From: an uncultured Prevotellaceae bacterium
Lineage (GTDB): Bacteria; Bacteroidota; Bacteroidia; Bacteroidales; Bacteroidaceae
Length of the DNA: 46,701 nucleotides
Assembly (NCBI GenBank): GCA_946539475.1
Contig: CAMNHM010000005.1
Coordinates: 1 to 46,701, forward strand
Reading direction: 5' to 3'
A program made the translations under genes and the position numbers. The notes under the pieces were generated by a model. The model saw only the letters and a program-made list of their open reading frames with translations. It was not told the origin of the DNA and did not search any database. Positions within the stretch are counted from its first letter, which is position 1. Each line of letters starts with the position of its first letter. Of this stretch, positions 23,206 through 32,072 are shown piece after piece.

Positions 23206-23900
23206 TCGTATGGCTCCTCTTTCTGATGGCTGAAGACATGCTTCATGCCGTCGAACTTATAGATCTTACTGAGGTTGACCTGGTCGGCGTGTATCATCTC
23301 GGTGATGATGAAGTCCTTGCCCCGGCGGGGTAGGGTGAACCAGTAGTCGCGGCCCTCCTTCGGCTGGAAGGTGTCGACGGGACTCTTCTCAGGAGTGAGT
23401 GTCTGCGTGGCAGGGTCGTAGTCGTAGAAGCAGATGACACTGAAGTCGGGGTCGCAGTTGCTGCTCATCTGGATGGCAAACAGCCGATGTCCGTTGTTGC
23501 GCTTCCATACGCAGGCTTCCATGTTTTCGCCGTCGCTGCCGCCGGCATCCTCTGAGAGATATCCGTTGGCGCGGTCGACGATGGTGCCGCCACCGTATTC
23601 CTCATCTTCTACCTCCGTGAACTTCGGGTTTTTGGCGCAGTTCAGGACATAGCTCACTACATCGGTATGCCATACGCGGTTGAAGGCCTGTGTCAGCGCG
23701 ATAATGCCGGGAGCCTGTCCGCCGTTGGGCACCTGTATGGTTTTCGATGCCCATCCCCGTCCGATGTTGAGCATTTCGTCGTCGTTATAGCTCTCGGTGG
23801 CGTAGGTACTGGCAAACCTCTTGTCGGGCTTCATCTGAGCCCAAGCCTGCTGACTGCCTCCCAGTAACAGCGATAGCAGAAGGATCATCGTTGATTTCAT
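23202..23900 (-). CDS. Secreted protein of unknown function, first gene of the GH16 operon
   Basis: 232 residues from the ATG at 23900, preceded by a promoter at 23927. The signal peptide MKSTMILLLSLLLGGSQQAWA ends near residue 21. The mature part is rich in Asp, Glu, Tyr and Asn with beta-strand patterns (GHRLFAIQMSSN, DFSVICFYDYDP, YWFTLPRRGKDFIITEM). No cysteine motif or known catalytic signature is seen. Translation is coupled to GH16 by a 4-bp overlap. It could be a glycan-binding or regulatory partner, but the family is not recognised. Confidence 0.8.
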   Translation of the reverse strand: MKSTMILLLSLLLGGSQQAWAQMKPDKRFASTYATESYNDDEMLNIGRGWASKTIQVPNGGQAPGIIALTQAFNRVWHTDVVSYVLNCAKNPKFTEVEDEEYGGGTIVDRANGYLSEDAGGSDGENMEACVWKRNNGHRLFAIQMSSNCDPDFSVICFYDYDPATQTLTPEKSPVDTFQPKEGRDYWFTLPRRGKDFIITEMIHADQVNLSKIYKFDGMKHVFSHQKEEPYE

Positions 23901-23926
23901 AATGGTATCGTTTTTGGTTTGACGAG

Positions 23927-23935
23927 GCAAAGTTA
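23927..23935 (-). promoter_or_regulatory. Promoter -7 element of the GH16 operon
   Basis: TAACTTTGC on the minus strand, 27 bp before the ATG at 23900. Confidence 0.65.
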
Positions 23936-23979
23936 CTGAAAAAAACGCTAAGAAGCAAGAAAGTATGGAAAAAAATGCG

Positions 23980-23988
23980 TAACTTTGC
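23980..23988 (+). promoter_or_regulatory. Promoter -7 element of upp
   Basis: TAACTTTGC, 32 bp before the ATG at 24021. It is back to back with the GH16 operon promoter 45 bp away. Confidence 0.65.
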
Positions 23989-24020
23989 CCGCAAATTACC
24001 TAAAGCATTAAAGAAATACA

Positions 24021-24677
24021 ATGAAAGTTATCAATCTATCGGAGCAGAACTCGGTGATGAACCAGTACATGGCCGAGATTCGCGACAAGAACTACCAGAA
24101 GAACCGTCAGCTCTTCCGCAACAATATCCGTCGTATTGGTGAGACGATGGCCTACGAGCTGTCGAAGTCGCTGAGCTACAAGAGTAAGACCGTGACCACA
24201 CCGCTGGGCTCGCTCGACATCCCCGTCGTGAAGGACGACCTGCTCGTGGCCACCGTGCTGCGTGCCGGCCTACCTTTCCACGAGGGCTTTCTGCACGTCT
24301 TCGACCATGCCCACGGCGCTTTTGTCTCAGCCTATAGGATGTACACCAACCGCGAGCATACCGAGGTGGGCATCCACACCGAGTATATGGCATCTCCTTC
24401 GGCCAAGGGCAAGACCCTCGTCATTGTCGACCCGATGCTGGCCACGGGAGGCTCAATGGTGGCCGCCTATGAGGCCTTGATAGCCACGGGGCGCCCTGCC
24501 CAGGTGCATATCGCCTGCGTCATCGGCACTCCTGAGGGCGTTGAGATGCTCCGTAAGAACGTTTCCGACGACACCACGCTTTGGTGCGCCGCCATCGATC
24601 CCGGCATGAACGAACATAAGTACATCGTGCCAGGATTCGGTGATTGCGGCGACCTTTGCTATGGTGAGAAGCTGTAG
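24021..24677 (+). CDS. upp: Uracil phosphoribosyltransferase
   Basis: 218 residues, normal length. Converts uracil and PRPP to UMP in pyrimidine salvage. The PRPP-binding loop is VIVDPMLATGGSM near 134-146. Other family blocks are VLRAGLPFHEGFL near 80 and the uracil-binding C-terminus YIVPGFGDCGDLCYG near 198-212. Convergent with the GH2 gene, with only 9 bp between the stop codons. Confidence 0.95.
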   Translation: MKVINLSEQNSVMNQYMAEIRDKNYQKNRQLFRNNIRRIGETMAYELSKSLSYKSKTVTTPLGSLDIPVVKDDLLVATVLRAGLPFHEGFLHVFDHAHGAFVSAYRMYTNREHTEVGIHTEYMASPSAKGKTLVIVDPMLATGGSMVAAYEALIATGRPAQVHIACVIGTPEGVEMLRKNVSDDTTLWCAAIDPGMNEHKYIVPGFGDCGDLCYGEKL

Positions 24678-24686
24678 TAGGCTTTT

Positions 24687-27146
24687 TTACTGTACCTTGA
24701 TAGTAACCGACTGCTTCAGGTGGCGCTCGTCGTCGTAGACGGTGAGCACGGCATTGCCGGCTTTCTTCGCTGCCTGCAGCACGACCACCAGCTGACCGCT
24801 GAAGAGCTTCATCGTAGGCTCGGTGAAGGGTTCGAGCGACGTGGCGTCGCCGTTGCAGGCCGCCCGGAAGGTGGCAGCTCCGCTGACGCTGAAGCGCAGC
24901 TGGTCGGCGGCTTGTGGGATGAGCGTTCCGTCCTTGTCGACCAGGCTGACCGTGACGAATGCCAGGTCGGTGCCGTCGGCCTTCAGGGAGGCCGTGCCAT
25001 TGCCCGTCAGCGGCAGTGGTGACGTGTTGCCATGCTGTGTCCACACGTCGAGGTTCAGCCGGCGGGGCTTGCCGGCCGTCTTGACCGTCTGCTCACCAGC
25101 CTTCTGACCCTGTCCGTCGTAGACGACGACGCGCAGCTCGCCCGGCTCGTACTTCACGTCGTTCCAGCGCAGACGGTAGCGGTCGAGTCGTTCGGCAGGG
25201 TTCTTGTGGATACGTCCCTGGCTCTTACCGTTGAGGAAGAGCTCAGCCTCGGGGTAGTCGGTATAGCAGTAGACAGGCGTCAGCTCGCCACGGCGCTCCT
25301 TGCCCCATGTCCAGTGCGGCAGCAGGTGGATGGTATGCTGCTGCATGTTCCAGTGTGAGCGGTAGAGCCAGTAGCGGTCCTTGGGAAGCCCGGCCAGGTC
25401 GCAGATGCCGAAATAGCTGGAGCGCGAGGGCCAGTAGCCGTCGTACGGTGTCGGCTCGCCCAGGTAGTCGAAGCCTGTCCATACGAACTCACCGATGACC
25501 CAGTCCTTGTCGTCCTGCCACACCCAGTCGTCGTCGGGCAGGTTGCTCCATGAGCACCACTCCACGTCGTACGACGAGCACTGTCCGTCGTCGTGGTATC
25601 CGCGGTCGGTAGGCGTGACGGGGAAGTAGTAGATGCCGCGCGAGGAGACCGTCGACGCCGTCTCCGATCCCAGCAGGTAGCCGTGCCAGAGATGGTCGTA
25701 GGTATTCTGATAGCGGTGCAGGCGATAGTTCAGCCCTGGCACGTCCATCGACTGTATGAATCCTGTTGCGAGGGCGTTGTCGGCACGGTCGCAGCCCTGT
25801 GTGACGGGGCGTGTGGGATCGAGCTGGTGGCAGATGCCCTGCAGGTGCTGCGCCATCTGTCGTCCGTTCTCCGACCCCTGCTCAGGAATCTCGTTGCCTA
25901 TCGACCACATCACGATCGAGGGATGGTTGCGGTGGGCGCGTACAAGGTTCTCGATGTCGCGGTCGCTCCACTCGTTGAAGAAGCGGGCATAGCCGTTCTT
26001 GCACTTCGGGTAGACCCACATGTCGAACGACTCGGCCATGACCATCATTCCCAGTGAGTCGCAGACGTCCATCTGCATCTGGCTCGGCATGTTGTGGGCC
26101 GTGCGGATGGCGTCGCAGCCCATCTCCTTCAGGATCTTCACCTGGCGGATCAGCGCCGCCTTGTTCACGGCAGCGCCCAGCGGGCCGAGGTCGTGGTGCA
26201 GGCATACGCCCTTCAGCTTGCGCGACACGCCGTTGAGCTGGAAGCCGCCCTTCTTCGACACGGCGACGGTGCGGATGCCGAAGCGCTGCGCCTTCTCGTC
26301 GATCTTCTTGTCGCCGTCGTAGAGGCTCACCACGGCCTTATACAGATAGGGCTTCTCGGGCGACCACAGGCGTGCGTCCTTGACGGGGAAGAGGTACGAC
26401 ACGCTTCCCGTCGTATAGTCATATATCTGCCGCTGGCTCTTGGCAACGTTGTTGCCCTCGGCATCGAAAATGTTCACCTCGTATTGCTGGTTTTTAGCTG
26501 GGTTGGCAAACGCCACGTCGAGGGCCATCGTCACGTTCTCGCCTTCCTTCACCTTCTTTCCGTCGCTGGGGCGCACGAAGATGCTCCAGTCATCGATGTG
26601 GCTCTTCGTCGGCGTGAGCACCAGCGTCACGGGCCTGTAGATGCCGGCACCGGGATACCAGCGCGAGCTCTCCTCCACGTTCTGCAGGTCGACCGTCAGC
26701 TGGTTCTCGCCTTCTTTGATGAACGGCGTGGCATCCACGCGGAAGGTGTTATAGCCATAGGCCCAGTAGCCGGCCTTCTGTCCGTTCACAAAGACCGTCG
26801 GCTCGGCCATCGCTCCGTCGAACACCAGCTCGGCGTGCCCCCGGAAGCCCGCAGGAATAGTAAACGAGCGCTTGTAGTGCCCCTCGCCGATCCAGGGCAG
26901 TGCTCCGGAGCGCCCGGTCTTCTCCGAGGCTTGCTGCTCTCCGTTTTGTACGATGCGCACCACCTGTAAGTCCCATTTCTTGTCGAAGGGTCCGCTGATG
27001 GCCCAGTCGTGTGGCACCTGCACGGTCTGCCACGACTGCTTGTCACGCGAGAACTGCCAGTCGTCGGCCAGGTTGATCTCTTGGCGCTGGGCCCATGTCG
27101 TTGTCGTTGCGAGCAATAATGCTGCTGTAGTTAGTAGTTGTTTCAT
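24687..27146 (-). CDS. Secreted glycoside hydrolase family 2 enzyme (beta-galactosidase-like)
   Basis: 819 residues from the ATG at 27146, which begins a signal peptide ending WAQ-RQE (near 19). The upstream in-frame stretch overlaps ispG and is rejected. Layout: sugar-binding domain (INLADDWQFSRDK onward), immunoglobulin-like domain, TIM barrel and C-terminal beta domains. Acid/base Glu is in WSIGNEIPE (about residue 419). The nucleophile is probably Glu in GSETASTVSSRG (about 495), a spacing of 76 residues equal to that in E. coli LacZ. WTGFDYLGEPTPYDG near 555 is a conserved cleft segment. Substrate is probably a beta-galactoside, with other GH2 specificities possible. It lies 2 bp after the ispG stop on the same strand. 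Confidence 0.92.
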   Translation of the reverse strand: MKQLLTTAALLLATTTTWAQRQEINLADDWQFSRDKQSWQTVQVPHDWAISGPFDKKWDLQVVRIVQNGEQQASEKTGRSGALPWIGEGHYKRSFTIPAGFRGHAELVFDGAMAEPTVFVNGQKAGYWAYGYNTFRVDATPFIKEGENQLTVDLQNVEESSRWYPGAGIYRPVTLVLTPTKSHIDDWSIFVRPSDGKKVKEGENVTMALDVAFANPAKNQQYEVNIFDAEGNNVAKSQRQIYDYTTGSVSYLFPVKDARLWSPEKPYLYKAVVSLYDGDKKIDEKAQRFGIRTVAVSKKGGFQLNGVSRKLKGVCLHHDLGPLGAAVNKAALIRQVKILKEMGCDAIRTAHNMPSQMQMDVCDSLGMMVMAESFDMWVYPKCKNGYARFFNEWSDRDIENLVRAHRNHPSIVMWSIGNEIPEQGSENGRQMAQHLQGICHQLDPTRPVTQGCDRADNALATGFIQSMDVPGLNYRLHRYQNTYDHLWHGYLLGSETASTVSSRGIYYFPVTPTDRGYHDDGQCSSYDVEWCSWSNLPDDDWVWQDDKDWVIGEFVWTGFDYLGEPTPYDGYWPSRSSYFGICDLAGLPKDRYWLYRSHWNMQQHTIHLLPHWTWGKERRGELTPVYCYTDYPEAELFLNGKSQGRIHKNPAERLDRYRLRWNDVKYEPGELRVVVYDGQGQKAGEQTVKTAGKPRRLNLDVWTQHGNTSPLPLTGNGTASLKADGTDLAFVTVSLVDKDGTLIPQAADQLRFSVSGAATFRAACNGDATSLEPFTEPTMKLFSGQLVVVLQAAKKAGNAVLTVYDDERHLKQSVTIKVQ

Positions 27147-27148
27147 GT

Positions 27149-28543
27149 CTATTGTTGTGATTTGTCGTTTTCGATGAGTTGTAGCAGTCTTTCGACGGCT
27201 TCTGCCTCTGGGATGTTCTTCTCCACACACTCCTTGCCGCGGTAGAGCGATATCTTGCCGCGCCCGGCTGCCACGTAGCCATAGTCGGCATCAGCCATCT
27301 CGCCCGGACCGTTGACGATGCATCCCATGATGCCGATCTTCAGCCCCACGAGATGACTGGTAGCAGCTTTGACACGGCGGATGGTGTCCTGTAGGTTGTA
27401 GAGCGTGCGGCCGCAGCCGGGGCAGGAGATATACTCCGTCTTCGTGAATTTTATGCGGGCGGCCTGCAGGATGCTGTCTTCCAGTTCGCGCAGCCGCTCT
27501 TGTGGCACCCAGGAGAAGGAGGTTCCATACGACACGCACAGCTTCGTGGCCCTTCTGTCGATGAGTGCCGCACCGGCTGCCATGGCGCACTTCAGCTGCA
27601 GGTCTTCCCAGTCCATTTGATCGGCAAAATCCAGGCTTATCCATCCGTCGTGGATGGCAGCCTCGGCCTCTTGGCGCAGGCGGGTGCATTCGTCGACGAA
27701 GCTCACCAGTTTGCGTGCCACGGGGATCTCTGCCTCCGGCTCTTCTGAGAGCGATACGCGGATGGTGTCGCCGATGCCCTCGGTGAGCAGTGCCCCGATG
27801 CCCAGTGCGCTCTTGATGCGGCCGTCCTCGCCCTCGCCGGCCTCCGTGACGCCGAGGTGCAGGGGATAGTGCATGTTCTCCGCGTCCATCGTCTTGACGA
27901 GCAGTCGAACGCTTTGTACCATGACGACGGTGTTCGAGGCTTTGATGGATATGACGACGTCGTCGAACCTTTCACGGCGGAAGATGCGCAGGAACTCCAT
28001 GCAGCTCTCTACGATGCCTGCCGGCGTGTCGCCATAGCGCGACATGATACGGTCGGAGAGCGACCCGTGGTTCACGCCGATGCGCACCGCTGTGTGGTGC
28101 TCTTTGCAGACATTGATGAAGCCGACCAGCCGTTCGTCGAGGCGGCGGAGCTCGGCGGCGTACTCCTCGTCGGTATATTCCAGGTGCTTAAACGTACGTG
28201 CGGGGTCGACATAGTTGCCGGGATTGATGCGCACCTTCTCACAGTAGCAGGCGGCCACGTCGGCCACGTCGGCGTTGAAGTGAACGTCGGCCACCAGCGG
28301 CGTGTCGTAGCCGTCGGCCTTCAGCCGCTCTGAGATGTGCTGCATGTTCAGTGCCTCGCGACGCCCCTGCGTGGTGAAGCGCACCAGCTCACCACCGGCA
28401 TCGATGATGCGCTTGGCCTGTGCCACGCAGCCTTCGGTGTCGTTGGTGTCGACGGTAGCCATCGACTGTACCCGGATAGGGTTCTGCCCACCGATGGCCA
28501 GCCCTCCGACATGAGCCACCGTGCTAGTTCGTCTTATACTCAT
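27149..28543 (-). CDS. ispG: 4-hydroxy-3-methylbut-2-enyl-diphosphate synthase
   Basis: 464 residues. Late MEP-pathway enzyme with one [4Fe-4S] cluster. TIM-barrel start QNPIRVQSMATVDTNDTEG (20-38), then VADVHFN and VRINPGN. The iron-sulfur domain has CPGCGR (Cys374, Cys377) and GIMGCIVNGPGE (Cys408 and Glu415 region), so all cluster ligands are present. About 100 residues of extra sequence lie between barrel and cluster domain compared with the 372-residue E. coli enzyme. Bacteroidetes IspG is known for a large inserted domain that makes it about 600 residues; this insert is much shorter. The first codons overlap the end of purE by 20 bp. It acts downstream of dxr (8415). Confidence 0.95.
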   Translation of the reverse strand: MSIRRTSTVAHVGGLAIGGQNPIRVQSMATVDTNDTEGCVAQAKRIIDAGGELVRFTTQGRREALNMQHISERLKADGYDTPLVADVHFNADVADVAACYCEKVRINPGNYVDPARTFKHLEYTDEEYAAELRRLDERLVGFINVCKEHHTAVRIGVNHGSLSDRIMSRYGDTPAGIVESCMEFLRIFRRERFDDVVISIKASNTVVMVQSVRLLVKTMDAENMHYPLHLGVTEAGEGEDGRIKSALGIGALLTEGIGDTIRVSLSEEPEAEIPVARKLVSFVDECTRLRQEAEAAIHDGWISLDFADQMDWEDLQLKCAMAAGAALIDRRATKLCVSYGTSFSWVPQERLRELEDSILQAARIKFTKTEYISCPGCGRTLYNLQDTIRRVKAATSHLVGLKIGIMGCIVNGPGEMADADYGYVAAGRGKISLYRGKECVEKNIPEAEAVERLLQLIENDKSQQ

Positions 28544-29036
28544 ACTTCACCTCGCTGAGTTCCTTGTTGGCCTTCTCAATCTTCTGCTTCAGCCCTTCTT
28601 TATGGGCCTTCAGACGCTCAGCCAGGGCCTCGTCGCTAAGGGCGAGCATCTGGCAGGCCAGCAGAGCCGCATTCTGAGCACCGTTCACGCCGACCGTGGC
28701 CACGGGGATGCCCGGTGGCATCTGGATGATGCTCAGCATGGCGTCTAGTCCGTCGAGCATGCCCTTGATAGGCACGCCGATGACGGGCAGCGTGGTCTGT
28801 GCGGCAATCACGCCGGGCAGGGCAGCGGCCATGCCGGCGGCAGCGATGATGACACGTATCCCGCGGTCGGCAGCCTCTGTGGCGAACTGTTCGACGGCCC
28901 GTGGCGTGCGGTGTGCAGAGAGGGCGTTCACCTCGAAGGGTACCTGCAGCTCGTCGAGCTGCTTGCAGGCTTTCTCCATGACGGGCAGGTCGCTGGTGCT
29001 GCCCATGATAATGCTTACTATGGGTTTCATGCTCAT
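28524..29036 (-). CDS. purE: N5-carboxyaminoimidazole ribonucleotide mutase
   Basis: 170 residues, normal length for class I PurE. It converts N5-CAIR to CAIR in purine synthesis. Motifs: GSTSDLPVMEKA near 12, SAHRTPRAVE near 42, AAGMAAALPGVIAAQTTLPVIGVP near 69, and SIIQMPPGIPVATVGVNGAQNAALLA near 101. The start is the first Met or the Met two codons later. Coupled to ispG by a 20-bp overlap; this purE-ispG adjacency is common in Bacteroidetes. Confidence 0.95.
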   Translation of the reverse strand: MSMKPIVSIIMGSTSDLPVMEKACKQLDELQVPFEVNALSAHRTPRAVEQFATEAADRGIRVIIAAAGMAAALPGVIAAQTTLPVIGVPIKGMLDGLDAMLSIIQMPPGIPVATVGVNGAQNAALLACQMLALSDEALAERLKAHKEGLKQKIEKANKELSEVKYEYKTN

Positions 29037-29045
29037 ATTGTTTTT

Positions 29046-29666
29046 TTATAGGTAATAAATTGCGATGAACGCGCTGATGGCGCCGATGAAGTATCCGGCC
29101 ACCACCTGCCCTGTGCTGTGCTGGCGGAGGATGATGCGCGCCGTGCCCACGAGCCCCGACATCAGTATCGACAGGCACAGCCACCACACGGGGTTGAACT
29201 GGTAGATGAATCCGAAGGCCACGAGGGCTCCTGAGACGCCGCCGATGGCTGCCATGTGGGTGGAGATCTTCCACCATATCGTCACCAGTATACATACCGC
29301 CTGTATAATCAGGGCGGCAATGACGATCGAGACGATCGAGTGGTTGACGTGTACCATTTCCATCATCCAGATGCATCCCAGGTAGCAAAGCAGCGAGATG
29401 ACATAGGGCACCAGTCGGTGGCGCTTCTCGCCCAGTTGCTGCAGGTTCCACCCCCGGAATCGGCGGTAGAGGTAGATGAGCATCGTGGGGATGAACACCG
29501 TTGTCAGGTAGACCATGGTGACGAGCACCAGCTTATACTCCAAGGGGAATCCTCCCATGAAAGTGAAGGCCAGCAGGATGGCGATGCCCACCAGTGGCAG
29601 GTAGAATGGCGTGAAGATCATGCTGACGATCCTCGCCGCGATGATGAGTGCTTTGTCGTTTGTCAC
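29046..29666 (-). CDS. PAP2-superfamily-like membrane protein
   Basis: 206 residues with about six membrane helices. The C-terminal half carries PAP2-like signatures: STHMAAIGGVSGA near 136 (the PSGH-like block) and RIILRQHSTGQVVAGYFIG near 178-196 (the SRxxxxxHxxxD-like block). In the last block the usual Asp four residues after the His is replaced (HSTGQ), and the first block lacks the KxxxxxxRP context in a standard place. It may therefore be a divergent phosphatase or a non-catalytic relative. A role in lipid or undecaprenyl phosphate recycling is possible but unproven. Lies 9 bp upstream of purE on the same strand, so probably co-transcribed. Confidence 0.72.
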   Translation of the reverse strand: MTNDKALIIAARIVSMIFTPFYLPLVGIAILLAFTFMGGFPLEYKLVLVTMVYLTTVFIPTMLIYLYRRFRGWNLQQLGEKRHRLVPYVISLLCYLGCIWMMEMVHVNHSIVSIVIAALIIQAVCILVTIWWKISTHMAAIGGVSGALVAFGFIYQFNPVWWLCLSILMSGLVGTARIILRQHSTGQVVAGYFIGAISAFIAIYYL

Positions 29667-29727
29667 TCTTTTCTGTCTATCAGCGTTAATACTTTTTTTC
29701 TTGTATCTGTCGGGGCAGCCGCCACGT

Positions 29728-31233
29728 CTACTGTCGGCGCAGGCGGGCCGGCGGCAGTCCCATCTGCTCGCGATATTTGGTCACCGTGCGCCGTGCGATG
29801 GGATATCCCATCTGCTCCAGCGTGTCGCGCAGGACGTCGTCGCGCAGCGGGTTCCGCTTGTCCTCGTTGTCGATGAGCTCGCGTAGCGCCGCCTTGATCT
29901 TCCGTGTCGACAGCTCGTCGCCACTTTGCGTCACATAGCTGTCGTTGAAGAAGAACTTCAGCGGGAAGGTGCCCCATCGTGTCAGCACATATTTCGAGTT
30001 CGACACCCTCGACACCGTGCTGATGTCCAGGTGCGTGATGTTTGCTATGTCCTTGAGGATCATCGGACGCAACAGCTCCTCGTCGCCCTCTTCGAAGAAA
30101 GGCCTCTGCAGCTGGATGATGGCTTCCATCGTCTTCGTCAGCGTCTGGTTGCGCATCTGTATGGCGTTGATGAAACTCTGCGCCGCCTCGACCTTCTGCT
30201 TTGTGTAGAGCAGCGCCTCTTTCTGCTGGCGCGTCATGTGCTCACGGTTGTCCTCGAAGTCTTTCAGCAGGTCGGCAAACGACTGCGAGATCTCCAGCCG
30301 CGGCATGTCGCCCGAGTTCAGCGTCATCGTGATGGTGCCGTCGTCGTTGGTGTCGACGATGAAGTCGGGGGTGATCTGTTCGATCGACCGTCCCAGTGTC
30401 TCGCTCATGGCAGCTCCCGGCTTGGGGTTCAGCCGCCGCAGCTCGCCGATGAGCTCCTTGGCCTCGCTGTCGGCAATCGACAGGTGTCGCTGTATGGCGC
30501 GCCAGCGCTTCTTGGTGAACTCGTCGAAGTATTCGTCGACCACGCGCAGCATCATTGTCTTCATCGGCGACTCCTTGCGGCGCTCGATCTGCAGCCGCAG
30601 GCATTCCTGGAGGGAGCGTGCCCCGATGCCTGCCGGGTCGAAGCCCTGCAGCAGGTGCAGCAGCTGTTCGCCCTCCTGCTCCGTGATGTCGATGTTATGG
30701 TAGATGGCCAGCTGTTCGCAGATGTCGCTCAGCGGTGTGCGTAGCAGGCCGTCGCTGTCGAGCGACTGGATGATGTACTCTATGACGTAGCGCTGCTCGT
30801 CGCTGATGTCGAGCTCGCCCACCTGTTCCAGCAGGCTGTCGTAGAACGATTTCTCCTCGCCGAAGACCGTCTGCTCCTGGTCGTCGCCCCATCCCCTGCT
30901 GCCCTGGTAGACGGGCAGCTCCTCGTCGTCACGGCCGATGTTCTCGAGGGCAGCGTCGAGGGCGTCGCTGCGTTCCTCCCGCTCCCGCTGAGCGTCGAAG
31001 TCGTCGCCGTCGCCGCCCTCGTTGTCGTCGGAAGGGGCAGCCCAGTCGCCCAGGGGCTCCTCGTCGCTCACAGCCTTCTCCAGGGCGGGGTTGTCGTGCA
31101 GCTCAGCCTCCATGCGCTCGGTAATCTGTTGCAAGGGCAATTCTATCAGCTGTGTCTGTAGCAGCTGCTGCGCCGATATCGACAGCTGCTGTCGCTGATC
31201 CTGTTTCAGTTGTTGTATCTGTTCTTGGGGCAC
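29728..31233 (-). CDS. rpoN: RNA polymerase sigma-54 factor
   Basis: 501 residues. Region I is Gln-rich and Leu-rich (EQIQQLKQDQRQQLSISAQQLLQTQLIELP). An acidic region II follows (EEPLGDWAAPSDDNEGGDGDDFDAQ), then the core-binding and helix-turn-helix domains. The RpoN box is present near the C-terminus as ARRTVTKYRE (about 480), against the consensus ARRTVAKYRE. It directs transcription from -24/-12 promoters with an AAA+ activator; no such activator lies in the window. The start is the ATG at 31233. Confidence 0.95.
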   Translation of the reverse strand: MPQEQIQQLKQDQRQQLSISAQQLLQTQLIELPLQQITERMEAELHDNPALEKAVSDEEPLGDWAAPSDDNEGGDGDDFDAQREREERSDALDAALENIGRDDEELPVYQGSRGWGDDQEQTVFGEEKSFYDSLLEQVGELDISDEQRYVIEYIIQSLDSDGLLRTPLSDICEQLAIYHNIDITEQEGEQLLHLLQGFDPAGIGARSLQECLRLQIERRKESPMKTMMLRVVDEYFDEFTKKRWRAIQRHLSIADSEAKELIGELRRLNPKPGAAMSETLGRSIEQITPDFIVDTNDDGTITMTLNSGDMPRLEISQSFADLLKDFEDNREHMTRQQKEALLYTKQKVEAAQSFINAIQMRNQTLTKTMEAIIQLQRPFFEEGDEELLRPMILKDIANITHLDISTVSRVSNSKYVLTRWGTFPLKFFFNDSYVTQSGDELSTRKIKAALRELIDNEDKRNPLRDDVLRDTLEQMGYPIARRTVTKYREQMGLPPARLRRQ

Positions 31234-31245
31234 GGGTTAATGGGG

Positions 31246-31336
31246 GATGGGTGATGGATGATGGTTGATGGATGATGGTTGATGGATGATGGGTGATGGA
31301 TGAGGGGTGATGGATGAGGGGTGATGGATGATGGGT
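31246..31336. repeat. 7-bp tandem repeat, 13 copies of GATGGNT-type units
   Basis: Thirteen heptamers from 31246 to 31336 alternate GATGGAT with GATGGGT, GATGGTT or GAGGGGT, giving a 14-bp super-period. The array ends against the TAA stop codon (complement at 31336-31338) of the minus-strand gene at 31336-31983. The distance from rpoN is only about 12 bp. Same type and placement as the array at 6706. Confidence 0.85.
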
Positions 31337-31983
31337 TAGCGATAGTATTCTTTTAGCTCGTCGGCCAGCTCCTGCACCTGCTGCGGCTCTTTGTCCGACA
31401 TGCGCTGCCACATCTGCTGGCATGGCATGAGCAGTGGCGAGAACGTCACTTCGTTGCGCTCCAGGTAAGGGTCGCAGATCTGGTACACCTCCAGCACCTC
31501 CACGATGTCGGCCGCCTTCAGCCCTGTGAGGCGCGCCAGCTCTTTCACCTCGGGCGTGCCCGCCACCTGCGTGCTGGGCGTCAGCTGGTAGTAGAGGTCG
31601 AGGATCAGTATCAGCGCGACCGGCGTGAAGCGCTCGTCGGCTTCCAGCGGACGGAAGTCGCGCTCGAACGTCTCCTGTATCTCCACACCCTCGTAGAACT
31701 CGTCGGCAGCGCCGAAACCCTTCATCTCGCGCAGCAGGCGGACAGCCCTCGACAGCCGTTGCGGGCTCCCGGAGTAGGTTTTCCAGATACGCTCTATACG
31801 TGGCGTGTCCAGGCGCGCTATTTGTTGCATGCGGCTCTCGAGAGCCTCCGGTGCGATGTGCAGCTCGAGGCTCAGGTCGACCATCGTCCGGCTGTAGCGG
31901 GGCTTCACGCCGACGGGTCGCCGCAGGTAGGCTTGCATCAGCAGGAGCCAGTAGTCATCGTGCCAAACAGTTTTCTTTGCCAT
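31336..31983 (-). CDS. Conserved-looking protein of unknown function
   Basis: 215 residues from the ATG at 31983, which has a promoter 21 bp upstream; the longer frame passes through that promoter. Mostly helical, with no signal peptide and no membrane segments. Stretches WHDDYWLLLMQAYLRRPVGVKPRYS (7-31) and LILILDLYYQLTPS are notable. No catalytic motif or named family is recognised. It is located between rpoN and dus and could be co-transcribed with rpoN, since both are on the minus strand with a 102-bp gap filled by the heptamer array. Confidence 0.75.
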   Translation of the reverse strand: MAKKTVWHDDYWLLLMQAYLRRPVGVKPRYSRTMVDLSLELHIAPEALESRMQQIARLDTPRIERIWKTYSGSPQRLSRAVRLLREMKGFGAADEFYEGVEIQETFERDFRPLEADERFTPVALILILDLYYQLTPSTQVAGTPEVKELARLTGLKAADIVEVLEVYQICDPYLERNEVTFSPLLMPCQQMWQRMSDKEPQQVQELADELKEYYR

Positions 31984-32003
31984 GTCTTCAGCGGTTTGAT
32001 TGT

Positions 32004-32012
32004 GCAAAATTA
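32004..32012 (-). promoter_or_regulatory. Promoter -7 element of the unknown gene (and perhaps rpoN)
   Basis: TAATTTTGC on the minus strand, 21 bp before the ATG at 31983. Confidence 0.6.
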
Positions 32013-32056
32013 CTAAAAAAAGTTCATCCGTCGACGTTTTTCTGCATTTATTTTCG

Positions 32057-32065
32057 TAATTTTGC
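32057..32065 (+). promoter_or_regulatory. Promoter -7 element of dus
   Basis: TAATTTTGC ends 7 bp before the ATG at 32073, so the message has almost no leader. The short distance argues for a start at 32073 rather than any upstream codon. Confidence 0.6.
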
Positions 32066-32072
32066 AGGAAAA

